The notes beneath the pieces are model-generated. The model worked only from the letters and a program-made list of their open reading frames with translations. It had not been told where the DNA came from and did not search any database. A stretch of 64,000 nucleotides of DNA, taken from positions 6,448,001-6,512,000 of the forward strand of contig NC_065876.1 of NCBI RefSeq assembly GCF_933775445.1. The letters run 5' to 3'. This DNA is from Argentina anserina. Lineage: Eukaryota; Streptophyta; Magnoliopsida; Rosales; Rosaceae. The translations under genes and the position numbers were made by a program. How positions within the stretch are numbered: the stretch's first letter is position 1; every line of letters starts with the position of its first letter. Positions 12,158 to 28,800 of this stretch are shown piece by piece.

Positions 12158-13314
12158 GAGGCAGACAATAGTCACATTGGCCTCGTCAACGAGCCGGGCC
12201 AAGCTCATTCATGGCGGACTTGGAGCGGGCCGGATCGGGCTTTATTATGTTTTTTTTTAATTACGGGGGCTGGGATTTTATAAAAAGTCTATAATTCAAG
12301 CCCATCCGTATAAAAAGGGGTCTTATGGGCTTTTATAGGCTGGGCTGAATAGTCCATCGTGAATCCGAATAGGCCGGGCTTCGTTTATAAATATATTTAT
12401 GATCATACTAATTTTTTTTTGGTTTGGAATCTAGTAAATTCGGGAGGCTCATCCCCACGCCTAAATGAGTTCATTGAAATAAAAACCGCAAGATACAAAC
12501 TATAGGTAATGAGCCCATAAGGGCACCGTATATAAGCCAACATCAGTTCAAACTTCAGTCATTCCCAATTACTACATTGATGTTTGAACAAAATATTTTA
12601 ACAACTTTCCAATTAATGTTGTGCGTGTAATTAGAGAAGTGACATGTGTATTGAAATGAAAGAGATGTCAAGCTATTCAGGAGTGGAAGATTGTAACTCA
12701 TAAATATAATAATAACATCATAGTGTTACAAACAAATAAATAATTTATAACTATTATAACCCCCATATATATTATGAACATGATAAATATACATAAATAT
12801 GAGTAATTTATTAGCTTGTAACACCCACTGAATGCTTGGAAAATGAAACGTACGTTCAACTTCATAATTTAAGATTAGTCAAAATAATTTTGTATTTTAA
12901 AATTCATCAAAAATTCAAATAAATAATATTGTATTTTCAAAATACATTTGTCACTACTTTGAAATTTCCATTCTTGCCTTTTTTTTTACTTTTTAAATTA
13001 CGGGAAATTTATTTGATTAATAGAGATATATGTAGTCATATTTATTATAAATGTATTAGTTATATATATAAATATTTGTTATTCAGCATATTAACATAAC
13101 ATATAATGATATTATTTGTATATAACTATATATCATATATTTGCTAGCTTTTACGGGCCGTGCCGAGTTTCTCACCCATAAACCAAGCCCGGCCCTCTAC
13201 CCATCGGGTCGGGCTTATAACAGGCTTTTATGCGGACCGGGCTGGGCTTGCGAGCCTCCATCGGTCCACTTGATCCACAAGCTTAAAGATGAGGCCTCTG
13301 TCACAATACGCCTC
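12158..13314. mobile_element. Non-autonomous element with imperfect terminal inverted repeats
   Basis: The left end reads GAGGCAGACAATAGTCAC and then GGCCTCGTC. The reverse complement of the right end reads GAGGCGTATTGTGACAG and then GGCCTCATC, giving an imperfect inverted terminus of about 30 bp. Just inside both ends are GC-rich GGGCCGGGC-like blocks (12190-12390 and 13150-13260), around a very AT-rich centre. No transposase frame is present. I could not settle a target-site duplication, so the superfamily is open. Confidence 0.5.
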
Positions 13315-14718
13315 TGCTATTGGACTAAGGTATGATGCGATATCTAAATAAGGATTTAGAAGCAAGAACAATACCTAATAATCACGATCCCATTGTTGTA
13401 ATGTGGTAATTAAATCATCGATTTATGAAAATATAGAGGCGTCTGATTCTTCTTCTTTTTTAAGTTTGAATCTATATGGATGTGGGTGTATGTACACTTT
13501 TCCTAATTGTATGTGGTGTCCGAATAGTTTTCCTAATTTTTCAAGGTTTTGGACCTTTGATTAAGTTGCCTGCCTTTATGTCCTACAACACTAACAACAG
13601 ATCCTTACTTCAGATCCCAAAGTTCAAATTCGCCTTCCCTCCGACCATTATGCTTCTTACTTAACTCTTTCAGCCTGTGCATGATATTGATGTGAGGTGT
13701 TACATAATGGGTATCACAACTTTGTGGCTTCTATCTTCTTTTGGCATATGCATGGTTCATTCACAAAGGAAAATGGGAGAGAAAGCAAATAACTGAAGTT
13801 TTCTTTTATCCAATGATTCCAATCTCCAATGGAAAATACAAATCGTAGTTGCGACTCTTGTCACACCCATGGACTCACAGACATCTGAACTTCAGATACC
13901 TAATAATTTATGAGATTGTGATTATTCTTGTTCAGGAGAGCTATTACCGGGTATTTTAGCATGTGATGGAGGTCTTTGACTCTTTGTAGATTTGCTTGTA
14001 CAATTGTACCAACGAATACAAGATTGCTAAGTCGATAAGATAAAAATGGGAGAAGATGTACCTCCCTTGTCAGAAAACGAGAAGATCAAGTATTGGAGAG
14101 GGTCAACATTTGAGTAAGAGCAGTGGTTCACTTAGTCTTGCCCAGCACTACAGGAAATGGGATGACGAAGGTTTTGAGCTCTGAAGAAGTAACACTATCA
14201 ATCTAGTAAAGATCAAGGAGATGAACAAAGAACAGGATTTAAGAGCGGCTTTCTCTCAGAAGTTAAAAGAGCAGTAAGCACACCATAAATCACAAATTAA
14301 ACTGTTGCGGACAAGTTTATTGAGAACAAGTCAAATATTTGTATAGCAAAGATAGATTAGTATGCAGCAATCTGACCTCATGATCTTTATCCATAGGTTA
14401 CAATTTTCCTACTAAAGCTGTGATCAAAGTGAAGGACGGTAAGAACATAACATTACTTGGCCAAGTAATCCAGAACATAACACCACAAGACTATTGCCTT
14501 AAAAGTACTGTCGACAAACGGAAACCTAATCTCTGGAAGGCCACATCAGATTTACACAGGGTGAGAGATGACGCTAAACTAAAATATAAAGTATATGAAA
14601 CTATCAGCTTTTAATTGTAGCTAGTCTGGAGATCCATAAACATGGATTTGCCTAGCCTAGTTCCACTGATGGTAACCACTAAACTAAGTAGTAAAGCATA
14701 TGCATTAGCTTTTAGCTT
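13315..14718. other. Spacer without recognisable gene
   Basis: Short open frames only, none with a motif or codon pattern I recognise. The right end should contain the 3' UTR of the epimerase gene. Confidence 0.4.
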
Positions 14719-17568
<2,850 letters not shown>

Positions 17569-17663
17569 CAACGCCGATTCGGGAATGATAAAATGGTTGT
17601 GGTAATAAGAAAGTGTGAAGAGGAGGAGGCTTGGAGGTTTAGAGAGCGCATGACAGGAAGCCC

Positions 17664-17671
17664 AATATATA
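17664..17671 (-). promoter_or_regulatory. Candidate TATA box of UGE
   Basis: On the minus strand this reads TATATATT, about 96 bp upstream of the UGE start codon. It would imply a short leader. Placement is by position and sequence only. Confidence 0.35.
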
Positions 17672-17847
17672 GGAATCGATGCTCTTCCAGTAGACAACGC
17701 CAGACTTTAAATTTTTTGTTGAATAAATTTAATCCCCAATAAGTAAAGTCACGTCTCAGTAAGGAAAGGCGAGACAGTTAACCGAGAATTGAAACCAGAG
17801 AACAAGAAGAAGGCAGTAACCACCCGCGTTGTGGTGGACCAAATCTG

Positions 17848-17855
17848 CCACGTGG
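17848..17855. promoter_or_regulatory. Palindromic G-box upstream of UGE
   Basis: CCACGTGG, a perfect G-box bound by bZIP and bHLH factors in plants, sits about 280 bp upstream of the UGE start. A role in UGE expression is inferred from distance only. Confidence 0.4.
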
Positions 17856-19776
17856 TGCGATCTGGGGTGAAGACTCACATGCCCACCAGCGCAAGAAACC
17901 AAGTTTGCTGGCCTGGGATTTTAGGGCACAAACAATTGTTTTCCAAGATTCTTGATGACGACAGTGGTGGGGTAAACAACGGGAGGGGTTAATTGTTTTT
18001 GATCCGTTTTGGGGTTTTTTACCTTAGTTTGGGGGTGTTATTATTATTTACTTTTATCTCTCTCTTTTTATTGTATAGTAAGGTCCATATCTTTTGTATT
18101 AATACAGGGTGGCATTTATGGGGGAATATCTACATGGGGCGAGACTGGGCGAAGAAATTGACAAGATTTTGACCTTTCTTCAATACCCTATTAATGAATC
18201 ATATTTTGTGTCGATCAGCTTCCAATTTAATTAATGTTTATTTATGTGTAGCCTCATTATGATGGATTTTGTTTACATTTCAATGTGAGATACATGCTTT
18301 GTGTTTACATGGGTGAAATGCTATGAAATGGTGAAACAATATTGCTTTATATGTTCTATCGGAAAGAAATCGAACCATATATAAATCCTTTTATGTTGTT
18401 ATTCTTTGTTCCAAGTATATTATGTGAATTTGAGGTTTGAAACAAAATGTAAACATATAAAGCAATATGCGCTTTTGAAGTCATCAATATCGAAATGTGA
18501 ATTCCTCATCGGAGGATACATTGTTCACCATCAATATGGAAATGAATTCTAATAAGGTTTTCAGTTCCATAATCTTGTCATATTCTTTTATGACAAACCA
18601 ATATTTCCAAAACGAATATGAGGTCTTGATTTGGAAAGATCTTGACCCCAAAACGGAACAAGTTCCCATCATGATCATATTCCCCTTTTTTTTTCTTGAT
18701 GTGATGACTGATGAGGATCATATTCTCCATTACAGTCTAGATTATGAAAAGCTAGAATCTCAAATCCCAATCATAAAAAGCTTGGATTCACCAATGGACT
18801 TGGAGTAGTAGCTTGTCATTCAATAAAGGAAGCCAAAAACGGTGCACGTAGAAAGCTCGTGAATTTTGGGCACGTCAAACGTGTTAGGCTGTGAAGCTGT
18901 AATGACAAGGAACTAGTTTGTCACCTTTTTTTCTTTTAAGTGTAGGTACAAATCACGTCACTTTTTACATGCACTTTTCGTGAATCTTCAGGAAGAAATA
19001 GAATTCAAAACCCTAAAAGTTCTAATATTCTGGGTCGTATGAAGAAGAAGTAAGAAAGCACCGGCCTAATTTAAAAATGGACGCGATGTGTGATTATTTA
19101 AGGTAACGTGTACTTTGCTCACGTATAGGACGAAGAAAAGTACCGACGGAATTAAGGGCGACGGTACGTGTTGAGAGGTGAAAAGGAAAGAAAATTTGAT
19201 GTTTTGGTGTTGGGGCGTTATTGGAATATAATCCTTAACAAAGATGATGTTACACGTACTAGTGAGTTTGGTCACCAACTTATAGTTATACCAAAAGGAT
19301 AGGATCATGGAATATACTTTCGTATTTCATTGATAGCAGATAAGGCTGAAAGCTAAGTTATCAAATGCTAAAATGATGGAATTAAAAAAGTTGGGAGGAT
19401 ATACAAATCGAATTCCTATATTAGTGAAGCGAAGAGCGTTTGAGAGAGTGACCAAATTAGATAGTACATCAAAGTGCGCATTGTTCTTGAATAACATCTA
19501 CATGTCGATTTTTCTAAAGGATGCTTTATGTGTAATGTTTTGCGAATTGGTATCACGACATGTTTAGAGTGGATCCAATTAAAAATACAATAAGAAATAA
19601 CACATACAAAAAATATATGAGGGAGTTTTGAACTTGTCATGTGAATTAACCGCTATGATAACATACAACCTTTACATAAATTCTTGATTTCGTGTATTGA
19701 CCCCTTGATATCTATGTTTCAAATTGAGTAACTTGTAAGTGATTGGGTAACTTGTACGCATAAGTGCTCCATCACG
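17856..19776. other. Gene-free spacer
   Basis: AT-rich sequence. The overlapping open frames at 18484-18808 on both strands show no motif and no splice context. Nothing else is recognisable. Confidence 0.4.
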
Positions 19777-20850
19777 GTTTTTTTTTTTTTGAGAAAGAGA
19801 AATTATATATATTACAATAAAATAAGATTACAACCAAGAGGAACATTCGGTGGTGGAACTACTAAGATTGCTACTTACAAGACTATCGCAAAAAATAATA
19901 GATATGAGCCAAGAATACCCAATCTCAAACCAAAAAACCAATTCAAGAAGTAATCGATACATACTCGCCGTCAATCTCAAAAAGAGAATTGCTTCAATAG
20001 TATCACATACCAAAACATTCGACGTCTTTACAAAGACAAACTCTCTATTACATTGATACCCAGAATGAACCGACATAAAAATAATCCTTGGAGATAACAT
20101 GCACCATACTATAGAACACTCAATGACTTTACCTACAACCAAACCTTAAACCCTCACACCAGGATGAGGGACTGAAAAAAGAAAGAAAAAAACCCTTGCA
20201 AAAAGAGGGACAAACTAAAAACCAAAAAAACCTACAAAACCCAAACTCAGTCCTAATAATAGAACCCAGGCCAACCATCCATTGGACCATGATATGGAGT
20301 CACTCACAACCCGACCCGAAAAAAAAAAACATTAGCAGATCCGAGCATCGTCTCACCACCCTGCTACCATCAGCCAATCGTCCAAGGCGCAGCCCATACC
20401 ATGTCGATTACGACGAAGGCACCACCATCCAAGATCTGCCTCGAGAGTCGTGGCCTGAGTAACCCAGATCTAAAACAACCTAGAAACCCACGCCACTGCA
20501 CTCTCCTCATCACCTCGCTCCGCCGATCCAAGAAACTCCTACCACATTGACAAGGTAGAGCTATCAAACTTGGCAAGACCAGACCATGGTCGGAACAACG
20601 AAACTACGAACACGAACCCGCCACGGCTTCTAAGTTGTTTGTAAATAATACTCCCCCTCGCAATCCACCACCACAATCCAATTAGGGCATGACCACCAAC
20701 TGACCACCCTCCAATCTCTCGTCCGACGACGCAGTCCTAAGAGACGCCACCAAACGAGCACAAAACTTCGAGACTGAAAACCCTAGAGACCTCCGGTTTT
20801 TGTGGAGAGAATAAGGACGAGTAAAAAAATTTCAATTTAGGTGCCTTATG
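19777..20850 (-). mobile_element. LINE-like retroposon remnant, internally deleted
   Basis: Read on the minus strand, this begins near 20850 with a CT/G-rich leader-like region containing CTAGGGTTTTCAG. It continues through GC-rich non-coding sequence and ends with an AT-rich tail and a poly(A) run (poly(T) at 19778-19790). That shape fits a plant L1-type LINE with leader and 3' end but no reverse transcriptase frame. Flanking words GTGCTCCATCACGG (19764-19777) and GTGTTCCATCATCG (20855-20868) may be a decayed target-site duplication. Confidence 0.42.
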
Positions 20851-20868
20851 ATGTGTGTTCCATCATCG

Positions 20869-22330
20869 TTTATGTATTACATTATCGTTTAATCAACATG
20901 CGACTTTTACATAGAATCCAAATTCTATTTAAGTTGGCGAAAACCCTCAAAAGTGACTAGATCGATATCATCCAAGAATCTCCAACATCGTTCCCTCACC
21001 TGGTCAAAAATAAGTTATTGTTTTGTAATCTAACCTAGGTAAATCCACGAGATTTGGTTATACATTCTTTCCGATTCTCAATAACTAGAACTACCCGAAC
21101 TATGAAGTTTCTTAAGACGCATCAAACAGAGATGGATTTTCGAATTGTTCAACAAAAAAATGATCCATTTTCTTAAATCCCTAGCCGCCCATCTTTTCAG
21201 GTACTCCGACCCGAAACTATATTACTTTCATTAGTTATCCAATAAGCAAATGACAAAGCAATGCCATTTAGTTAGTGGCATTTACATGCAACAAGATTCA
21301 AAGGTATGTGACCTACCCTAAATATTCTAAGATCATTCCAATATGCCCCTCCTCGAAAATCACCTACCCCTAAACTTTGTGACCTTGATCATAACCAAAC
21401 CACATGACGAAAATATAATAATGCTTGGAAAGCGAGTTTGCAATGCTGGATTGGTGGCTATAAAAAATGACATGTTACAGCTCCTCATTGCCATCATTCA
21501 TTCATTCATCTAAACTATAATCCAACACAAATTTTAGCTAGCAATTAGCACACCTGTTCACACCCATAATACGATACGTACCGACAAATTTATTCCCTGT
21601 CCTAGGTTGGGCAAATAATTTGATTTACGAAACTAGGTCGGGCCTTTACTTTGGTCCCAACTGTAGTCTATAACCGACCGGTGATCACATTTAGGCCCAT
21701 CAAACATAAATGCACTGCTTGACCCCCAAATCTTATTTGGGACTAAACTGTCGGTGGAATTCTAGTTCTAGCAAAGGTTTCATTTGGCTTTCCACTTCAC
21801 ACGATCGATGCTCCAACTTGTTTTTAGAAGGGTTATTGAACCATTCATGTAATCATATCAATAGATATCCACAGCCAACATGGTCGAGTATGATGAGGAT
21901 TGAACTAACTCCCTAACGTTATGGAGCAGTAGAGCTCTTCGATCTATATGTATGTTTCAAACACTTGATGTTCCAAATTACTGAAGAAGTGAAGAGTAGT
22001 CTTGAGTCGATGGACTAAAGTATATATAAACGAATAACTACAGATAAAACAACACTTAAACATATAACGTACAAAATAATGGATTGAAGAATGTATAATT
22101 GTATACATGCTCACGTACCCGAATTATTTTCCTCATTGAGACGTAGTCATGCAGATCATTTCCGGCAGTTCTTCACCTTTGTCTCACCATTATCAGTATC
22201 TTCTAGCGTACCCTATCAAACAATGTCTGACTCCAGCACCAATCACTTTGTTTAGTTTCACTTCCATGACCTTAACTCTAAAAATTTGAAAGACACTTAT
22301 AAATTGGGTGAGATTGAAACAATTCACGGC
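20869..22330. other. Gene-free spacer and probable promoter of the RluA gene
   Basis: No coding or repeat feature that I can support. Its right end leads into the leader of the pseudouridine synthase gene. Confidence 0.4.
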
Positions 22331-22398
22331 TTCAGGGACCGCAGAGAAAATGAGACCAAACTAAGGGACTTATCAGCTTTCTTTCTCTCATTCTCGCG

Positions 22399-22427
22399 CC
22401 ACCTCCACCTCCACCTCCACCTCCACC
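22399..22427 (+). repeat. (CCACCT)n tract in the RluA gene leader
   Basis: About five hexamer copies of CCACCT lie some 55-80 bp before the start codon of the plus-strand gene, probably within its 5' UTR. Confidence 0.75.
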
Positions 22428-22479
22428 GTCGCCGCCAAACCGCCACAGCATTTTCCCCGTAATCCTAATATGCAAAACG

Positions 22480-24860
22480 ATGCGGAGAAGAACCCTCCGC
22501 TTCTGCCACGTGTCACTCCCTACTCGCCAATACTCCAGCATATCTCCTCCTCCTCCTCCGTCGCCGCCGCTCATCCGAGTTTCGAACCACGTGGCCAAAC
22601 TGGGCCCGCCGAAAGAGGGCCCGAAGCCCAAACAGCTTCTCTCCCTGCCGCCTTTCCCCACCGGTCGATTTTTGCCGGGGAAGAAGTCTCACCAGGACGG
22701 CGTCGTTTCACGCGTCTCAGCTGTCAGTTGGCTCAGATATTACTTCCATGAGATTGACGACACCGCCATTCGGTCCCATTTCAACAAAGGCCTTGTGAGT
22801 CTCAAACTCTCATCCTTAAAGTTTTGATTTTTCTATTTTGTTAATTTAAAGTTTTGATTTTTAATTTTTTTTGGGTTACAATGTTTACATTATAGGTTGA
22901 GATGGAGTGCGAAAGTTCAATTGGGAAGGAAGGGCAAGTCAAACGTATGAGAAAGGTAGTCATTTGAGGTTGATTGTGTTGGAAGAAAGCATTTTTAAAT
23001 TTGTGTGTGTTGTGATGTTTGTGTTTGAAATAGATTAGGCCTAGTGAGGTAATGGAGGAAGGCGCGAGAGTATATGTACCCGTATCGATTGCGGAGAGTA
23101 AAGTTTCGAGGAGATTCGACTGCATACCGAGTGAGACATTGTACCCGAATGCAGATGAGATTGACTACTTGCAAAGGCTTGTCAAGTACAAGGTCTTAAT
23201 TCCTGCGCTCTTTACATTTTCGTTTGTTCAAATTTTTCCAATTTTGAGTTCAGATATTCGTTGGTGATTACTGGTGTGTTGAGTTACTTGTATGTAGCTG
23301 GACTCACTGAGTTTAATCAGTGTGTTTGTGTTTCTGATTATTGGGTATATGTCAGGACTCTGCTATAATAGTGCTGAACAAGCCCCCAAAATTGCCGGTC
23401 AAGGTTAGAATCTATGCTGTGTCGGTCTTTGTAGTGTCTCCTACTGTTTCATTGTATCAGCATCTTGTGTTACTGTTTGATTTGATGAGTATATATAATG
23501 GTTTGGTTAGGGTAATGTGCCAGTCCATAACAGCATGGATGCATTGGCAGCAGCGGCGTTATCGTATGATTATGATGAAGGTCCTAAATTGGTAAGGTTT
23601 TAGTTCTATATGACTCCTATCAAATATAATTCTTGGGGGATATTAAGAAGAGCATGCAGCTTTGTATCCTAGCTATTAGCTTTTCTTTGTCGTAGACTGT
23701 TCATATCAGCAGTCATCGACCCTATGCAGTTTCTAATTGCATACTTTAAAAAGGTGTATTTATATGTGAATATATTATCAGGTTCATCGGCTTGACCGAG
23801 AGAGCAGTGGCCTCCTCTTGATGGGAAGAACAAAAGAAAGTGTGTCTCTTCTGCAATCGTTATACACTGACACCAATATTGGGAAATCATCCTGCAGGGT
23901 ATCAAGCCTCATGTTTCTAATCACTCGTTTAGCACCGGGCACTCATTTGCAATATGAAATATGTTAAACTGTTTAAGAATTAACTCTCAAGACTAACATG
24001 ATGCAATATTCTAGGCTTGGAATTATGCATGTAGAGCAAAAAGTCAGAGATACTGGGCATTGGTTATAGGGTCGCCCAAGGAAAAGGAAGGTGTAATATG
24101 TGCTCCTCTTACAAAGGTCCTATATAACTCAAATTTCAGATTTCTGTTGTGAAGAATAGTGTCAGTGTCTCAGTGATCAATTAAAAAAAGAGAGAAGAAG
24201 AAATAGTGTTTTTGTACTTATTTCTTCAGTGATTGCAGGTGCTTCTTGATGATGGGAAAACAGAGAGGGTCATCTTGGCTCATCAATCGGGATTAGAAGC
24301 TTCCCAACCGGCTCTAACTCAGTATCGAGTGCTTGGTCCTTCGATAAATGGATGCTCATGGATTGAATTACAACCACTCACGAGCCGAAAGCATCAGGTA
24401 CAAATTCCTTCATGCTACATCCAAAAGATGAGGTTTGGTGGATACTGGATTTAAGTACGTATATGATTCTTTTGTATTTGTACAGCTCCGTGTTCATTGT
24501 GCTGAAGCTCTAGGCACGCCAATTGTGGGTGACTATAAGTATGGGTGGTTTGTTCACCGAAGATGGAAACAAATTTCTCAAGTCGATATTGAGCCAGCAA
24601 CTGGGCTACAATACAAGTTGCGGAGGCCAGCAGGTCTGGATGTACAGAAGGGAAGTGTTATATCAAAAGTCCCTCTATTACATCTACACTGTAGAGAGCT
24701 TGTACTCCCCAATATTGCTAAGTTCATTGGTCTATTGGATCACAAGTTAGACAAGCAGCACACTTTAGATAGTTCGAAGCCAGATGTCCTTCGGTTTGTG
24801 GCATCAATGCCCACCCACATGAAACTTAGTTGGAATCTCATGTCATCTTATTTGGTGTAG
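22480..24860 (+). CDS. Organellar RNA pseudouridine synthase, RluA family (plant type 3/4)
   Basis: Nine exons keep frame to give 471 residues: 22480-22794, 22896-22955, 23034-23192, 23356-23403, 23511-23591, 23782-23898, 24015-24116, 24239-24397, 24486-24860. The family isomerises uridine to pseudouridine in RNA. The catalytic motif HRLDRESSG places the essential Asp at residue 226. IIVLNKPPKLPV and the C-terminal LRVHCAEALGTPIVGDYKYG are conserved core segments. The first 40 residues (MRRRTLRFCH... rich in Arg, Ser, Pro) look like a mitochondrial or plastid presequence. An S4-like region (VSWLRYYFHEID) follows at about 85-125. The exon pattern and sequence fit the plant synthases 3/4 annotated as mitochondrial; the RNA target is unknown. 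An ATG ten bases upstream opens a different frame. Confidence 0.92.
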
Positions 24861-25824
24861 AGAACAGGTCAATAAGTCGTCAAGCAGCTCAATTCTTCCC
24901 CCTGCCTTCCTTTGACTCTACTTCTTTGAGCGCTGTATATAACCAGAATATAGTTTCAGAGTAGATGAGAAATTCAAACCACCTAGACCTTCAATGCTTA
25001 TTCCATTAGTTGCTAGTTGTATCACTTCCGTAATTTTACCTAGCATAAATTGATGTCTAACAGAGAAATTTTCAATCTGGTCAGTTTTAAAGGAGCTACG
25101 ACGCTCGCTTGATTTGGTATTGTTGTTTACTTCGCTTGCTTGTCAAGTCCAATGAACATGTTCTATCTGGCTAGTCAGGTCTTGATGTTCACGTTGAGCG
25201 CAACAGTGGTTCGATTTACATAACAAGTAACATGTTTCTAACTTCTCTATGGAAGCAGGATAGACCTTTAGTTCAGATTACTAGATTATAATTACAATTA
25301 TAACTTCATTGGAGTTCGGTTTTGCGCATGCTCATCTCTTGTCAGCTTTCGTTAGATCGAATTTTAAGACTATACAACGGAGGTGAAAATTTCATGTTGT
25401 TACGGTGTTACCGAGTTGATGACTAAGTTCTACACCGTACAAGTAACAGATTATGGCATATCAGTCTCTCAGACCGGAAAAAGAAGGAATACAATATCTC
25501 ACGTTTGAGATTGTTTGGGTAAAAATAAGGAGGGCTATTTAGCTTCGTATGTATTCTAAAAAGTAAGTTAGTGTGCGCTAGTTCATTCTTCATTTACTAT
25601 ACAAGTCGACCACTGAAATGACTTGTTGAACCAAGTCTTCCATCTTCGGTCATGCCACTTAATGATTTCGTTCGCCATAAAAAAGGCCGGACCTCATTGA
25701 ACAAACTATAATCGATCGGCAGTGTTCTGTAGAATGTAAGAGTATGTGCATGCCCTTGGATTGATCCAACATCCAACCAATACAACATTTTGGACGAAAT
25801 GCATGATACACCACAGATAAAATC
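24861..25824. other. Convergent 3' spacer
   Basis: Lies between the tail-to-tail ends of the RluA gene and the PPR-like gene. It should contain both 3' UTRs; no gene is visible. Confidence 0.45.
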
Positions 25825-28800
25825 CTACATCTGTTCTGTGGGTAGTGGTTGGGAACTAAGAAGTCTTTCTGCTTCATCATTTGCTTCTACTTGTATTCTC
25901 CATCTCTGCAGAGTAAAATATATAATTAACAAACAAATACATGCATTAGAAGCACATTAGTTTATCTCAAAAAAGCAGATTAGCTTAGAGAATTAAAAAA
26001 AAATGATTCTACTTTCCGGTGTTGTAAAATTGTAAACAGACTCGCGACCTCTCTCAGAACTCTTTCCTATAAATAAAGGGAAAAACTACTTGAAATCAGA
26101 GGCTTTCCTAAAATACTCAGTTTCAGGACCATGATGGAGGCCAAAGTAGAGGGTATCTGACAGAAGCTATATTCTTCCTCTTACTTTTCCAAATGAATTT
26201 TGAAGCTGCATTCGTGTTCAAGTTAAAAACAATAGAGGGTAACTATTCGAGGGAGATACCTCTTCAAGATTTTCTAGTTCCATGGTTTGTTGTATTTGTT
26301 CCGCAATACTCTCCTGCAATATATATCATCTGCTTAGCTTCTGTGAAGTCATATCAAGGGGGAAGAACACAATATAACTAACATGAGCTTACCACATTGC
26401 TTGCTTGTTCAGCAGCAAGAACATCAGAGTCCAATTCTACCTCAATTTCGATCATGGAAGAAATCTGATACATTAGACAGCGTAACTGCATTAATTGATG
26501 GGATTTCTAGAGAGGGAAGATGTTCATTAATAAGGATATACCCTCGCATAGCTGTCAATCAGCTCAATTCTTCCCCTGAGAGAATTTTCCAAGTCTTCTC
26601 GAACCCTTTTGACTTTACTTCTCCGAGCACTACGTATAACAAACAATCGGTGAAAATCCAAAATAGAGACCTACCATGCTCACAGGCCAGTTGCTACTTG
26701 CTATATTGATGTTAGGTTAAAATACTATAAACTAAGAAAGAAAGATGTTATAGCAGCATTCACCGATAAGAAGGCTCTCCTACAGCATAAATCTTGTTCT
26801 CAAGCTGGCACATTCGAGCCAACATCCAGACCTACAAAGGAAATATTTACTGCTTATAAGGTTCAACCCATTCTGTTAAAAGATACATGGAAGGAAAAAT
26901 GCAAAATGGGACTGGGGCCACAAATTTTATTTTTGAATGACATTGCTTCACTGACCAGAGAAAAATGACATTGATTCTGTCGCTGCACAACTGATAATAT
27001 CTCTTAGAGTACTCAATTAAAATATATCTTAAGAAATCGTTCTTGATGATCAGATTTCTAGAAATTACGTGGATTTTTATAATATAAAGTCTACCCTTGA
27101 AGTCTTGAACTCACTGAAGAGTAAAGACATTGCAGAACAATACTTGATATAAATGCTTCACCTGAAATGATAACTGAATAACACTTCCGACTAGCATGGG
27201 AGCTTACCTCTTTTTGAGCAGCTTCTTTAAGGCCCTTTAGACGAGATTGGAGTGTATCATATTGAGATAATAGCTGCTGTTTGATAGCAACCGTGTCCAC
27301 TACTCTCTGAGGAAGCTGAGGAAACAATCCAGTGTAGAGACAGCATATCAAGATATTTGAATTGAACATGCATAAATATTAATAGTTGTCTAACAGATCG
27401 ACACAACAATTTTCTGTTTATAGTGGACAGACCTACAAGTAACTACTTTTAAAGAGATTGAACAATCCAAAATAAAGTCACGAAGGACCTAAAATCTCAA
27501 TTACCATGATGATACTTTACTTTTGTTTGTTTTTAGATTTATTTTTTCTGTACAGGGTCTGTCACTGAATCAGTTGTTACATAGAAAAAGAAATTCTGGA
27601 TTATTACTTACACGATTCAATTGGGGCAAAACCAATGTTTTGAGGGTAACTCCAACAGCAAGAGATGTTACTGCAGCGACAGAAATGAATTGAGGGAGGC
27701 TGGGGTCTATTACTCCAGAGGCAGCATTGCCACTGGCCAGAACAGCAACAATTGGAAAAAGTATGGAAGGGTTTGTAAGCAACGTGCCACCATCTTTTGT
27801 AGGGGCTCTTAATAGTTGGGACTCCCGGCCATCTTCATGGTTTGTCAAGCAGATAGGTTCACTGGGGTAAAAATTAGGGGCCTTTGGACTAAGTTTGAAG
27901 GGACCCAACTCTCTATATACACTTAGTGGCGCTGCAAGAGCAATGGTTACCCTTTCTCCTTCCTGTGCTGGGAGATCAACTGTTTCAGTGGCAAACCTAT
28001 GTGTACGAGCCATACCTGAAGGGGTTTGGACCTAAAATGAATGCAAAAGAAACAAGAATCGCCAAAGGTTGGAGTAAGGACGAATCAATGGGTTTAACTA
28101 TTATACACTGAGAAACTGAAAACTTTACAGGCAGTTGAACAAAGGTATCATAAATATACCACAATGGAGTGAACAGCAGCAGGAATCTTTTCCTTCAATA
28201 TCTGCAGGAATCTCAGTGCCCTTTTCCAAGCTGGAGTATCCATGCTGCGTTCGGCAGGAGTAGATCCTTAGAGAAAGTCAATATCCAAGGATCAACACCA
28301 CACATAATTAGATTGTGTGATTGATATAAAATTGACATAACTAAACATATCATTGTAATTAGAAGTCTGGTTACTGCAAATGCCCTTGTCTGTGTCTACA
28401 AGTACAGTAGCCACTACAGATTCAACCAGAGATACATAAAACAAAAGCAGATAAGTAAACCAACCCGATTTCTTCTGACACAATGCTGTCTATGTTCCCA
28501 GAAACAAGTTCATATTGGTAGGAGCACTTTGCACACGATGCTATCTGAATGACATTTGTGGCACGAGTAACATGTTCGATCAAAGATGCTGATCTTAGCC
28601 AATCCTAAAAAAAATGAGTTCAAAGGTTATCAACATGCCTACCTGAATACCATGTTGCGGTTGTGCAACAGCAACAGCTATCATACAGCTTGGACACCTC
28701 ACAACTTTTCCAAAAGGGACCTAAAAAGCATCCATGAAAGCCCCATCAACAGATATAGTCAGTCAGATGGTTGTCCAATGCAACCAAGAAACTTTACATT

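Noticed and set aside
17569..17697. In-frame N-terminal extension of UGE by 43 residues
   Set aside because: The first codon of that open frame is TTG. No ATG occurs in frame before the MAKK start, which matches known UGE proteins.
18484..18808. Overlapping open frames on opposite strands
   Set aside because: AT-rich, low-information translations without family motifs; nothing supports a gene.
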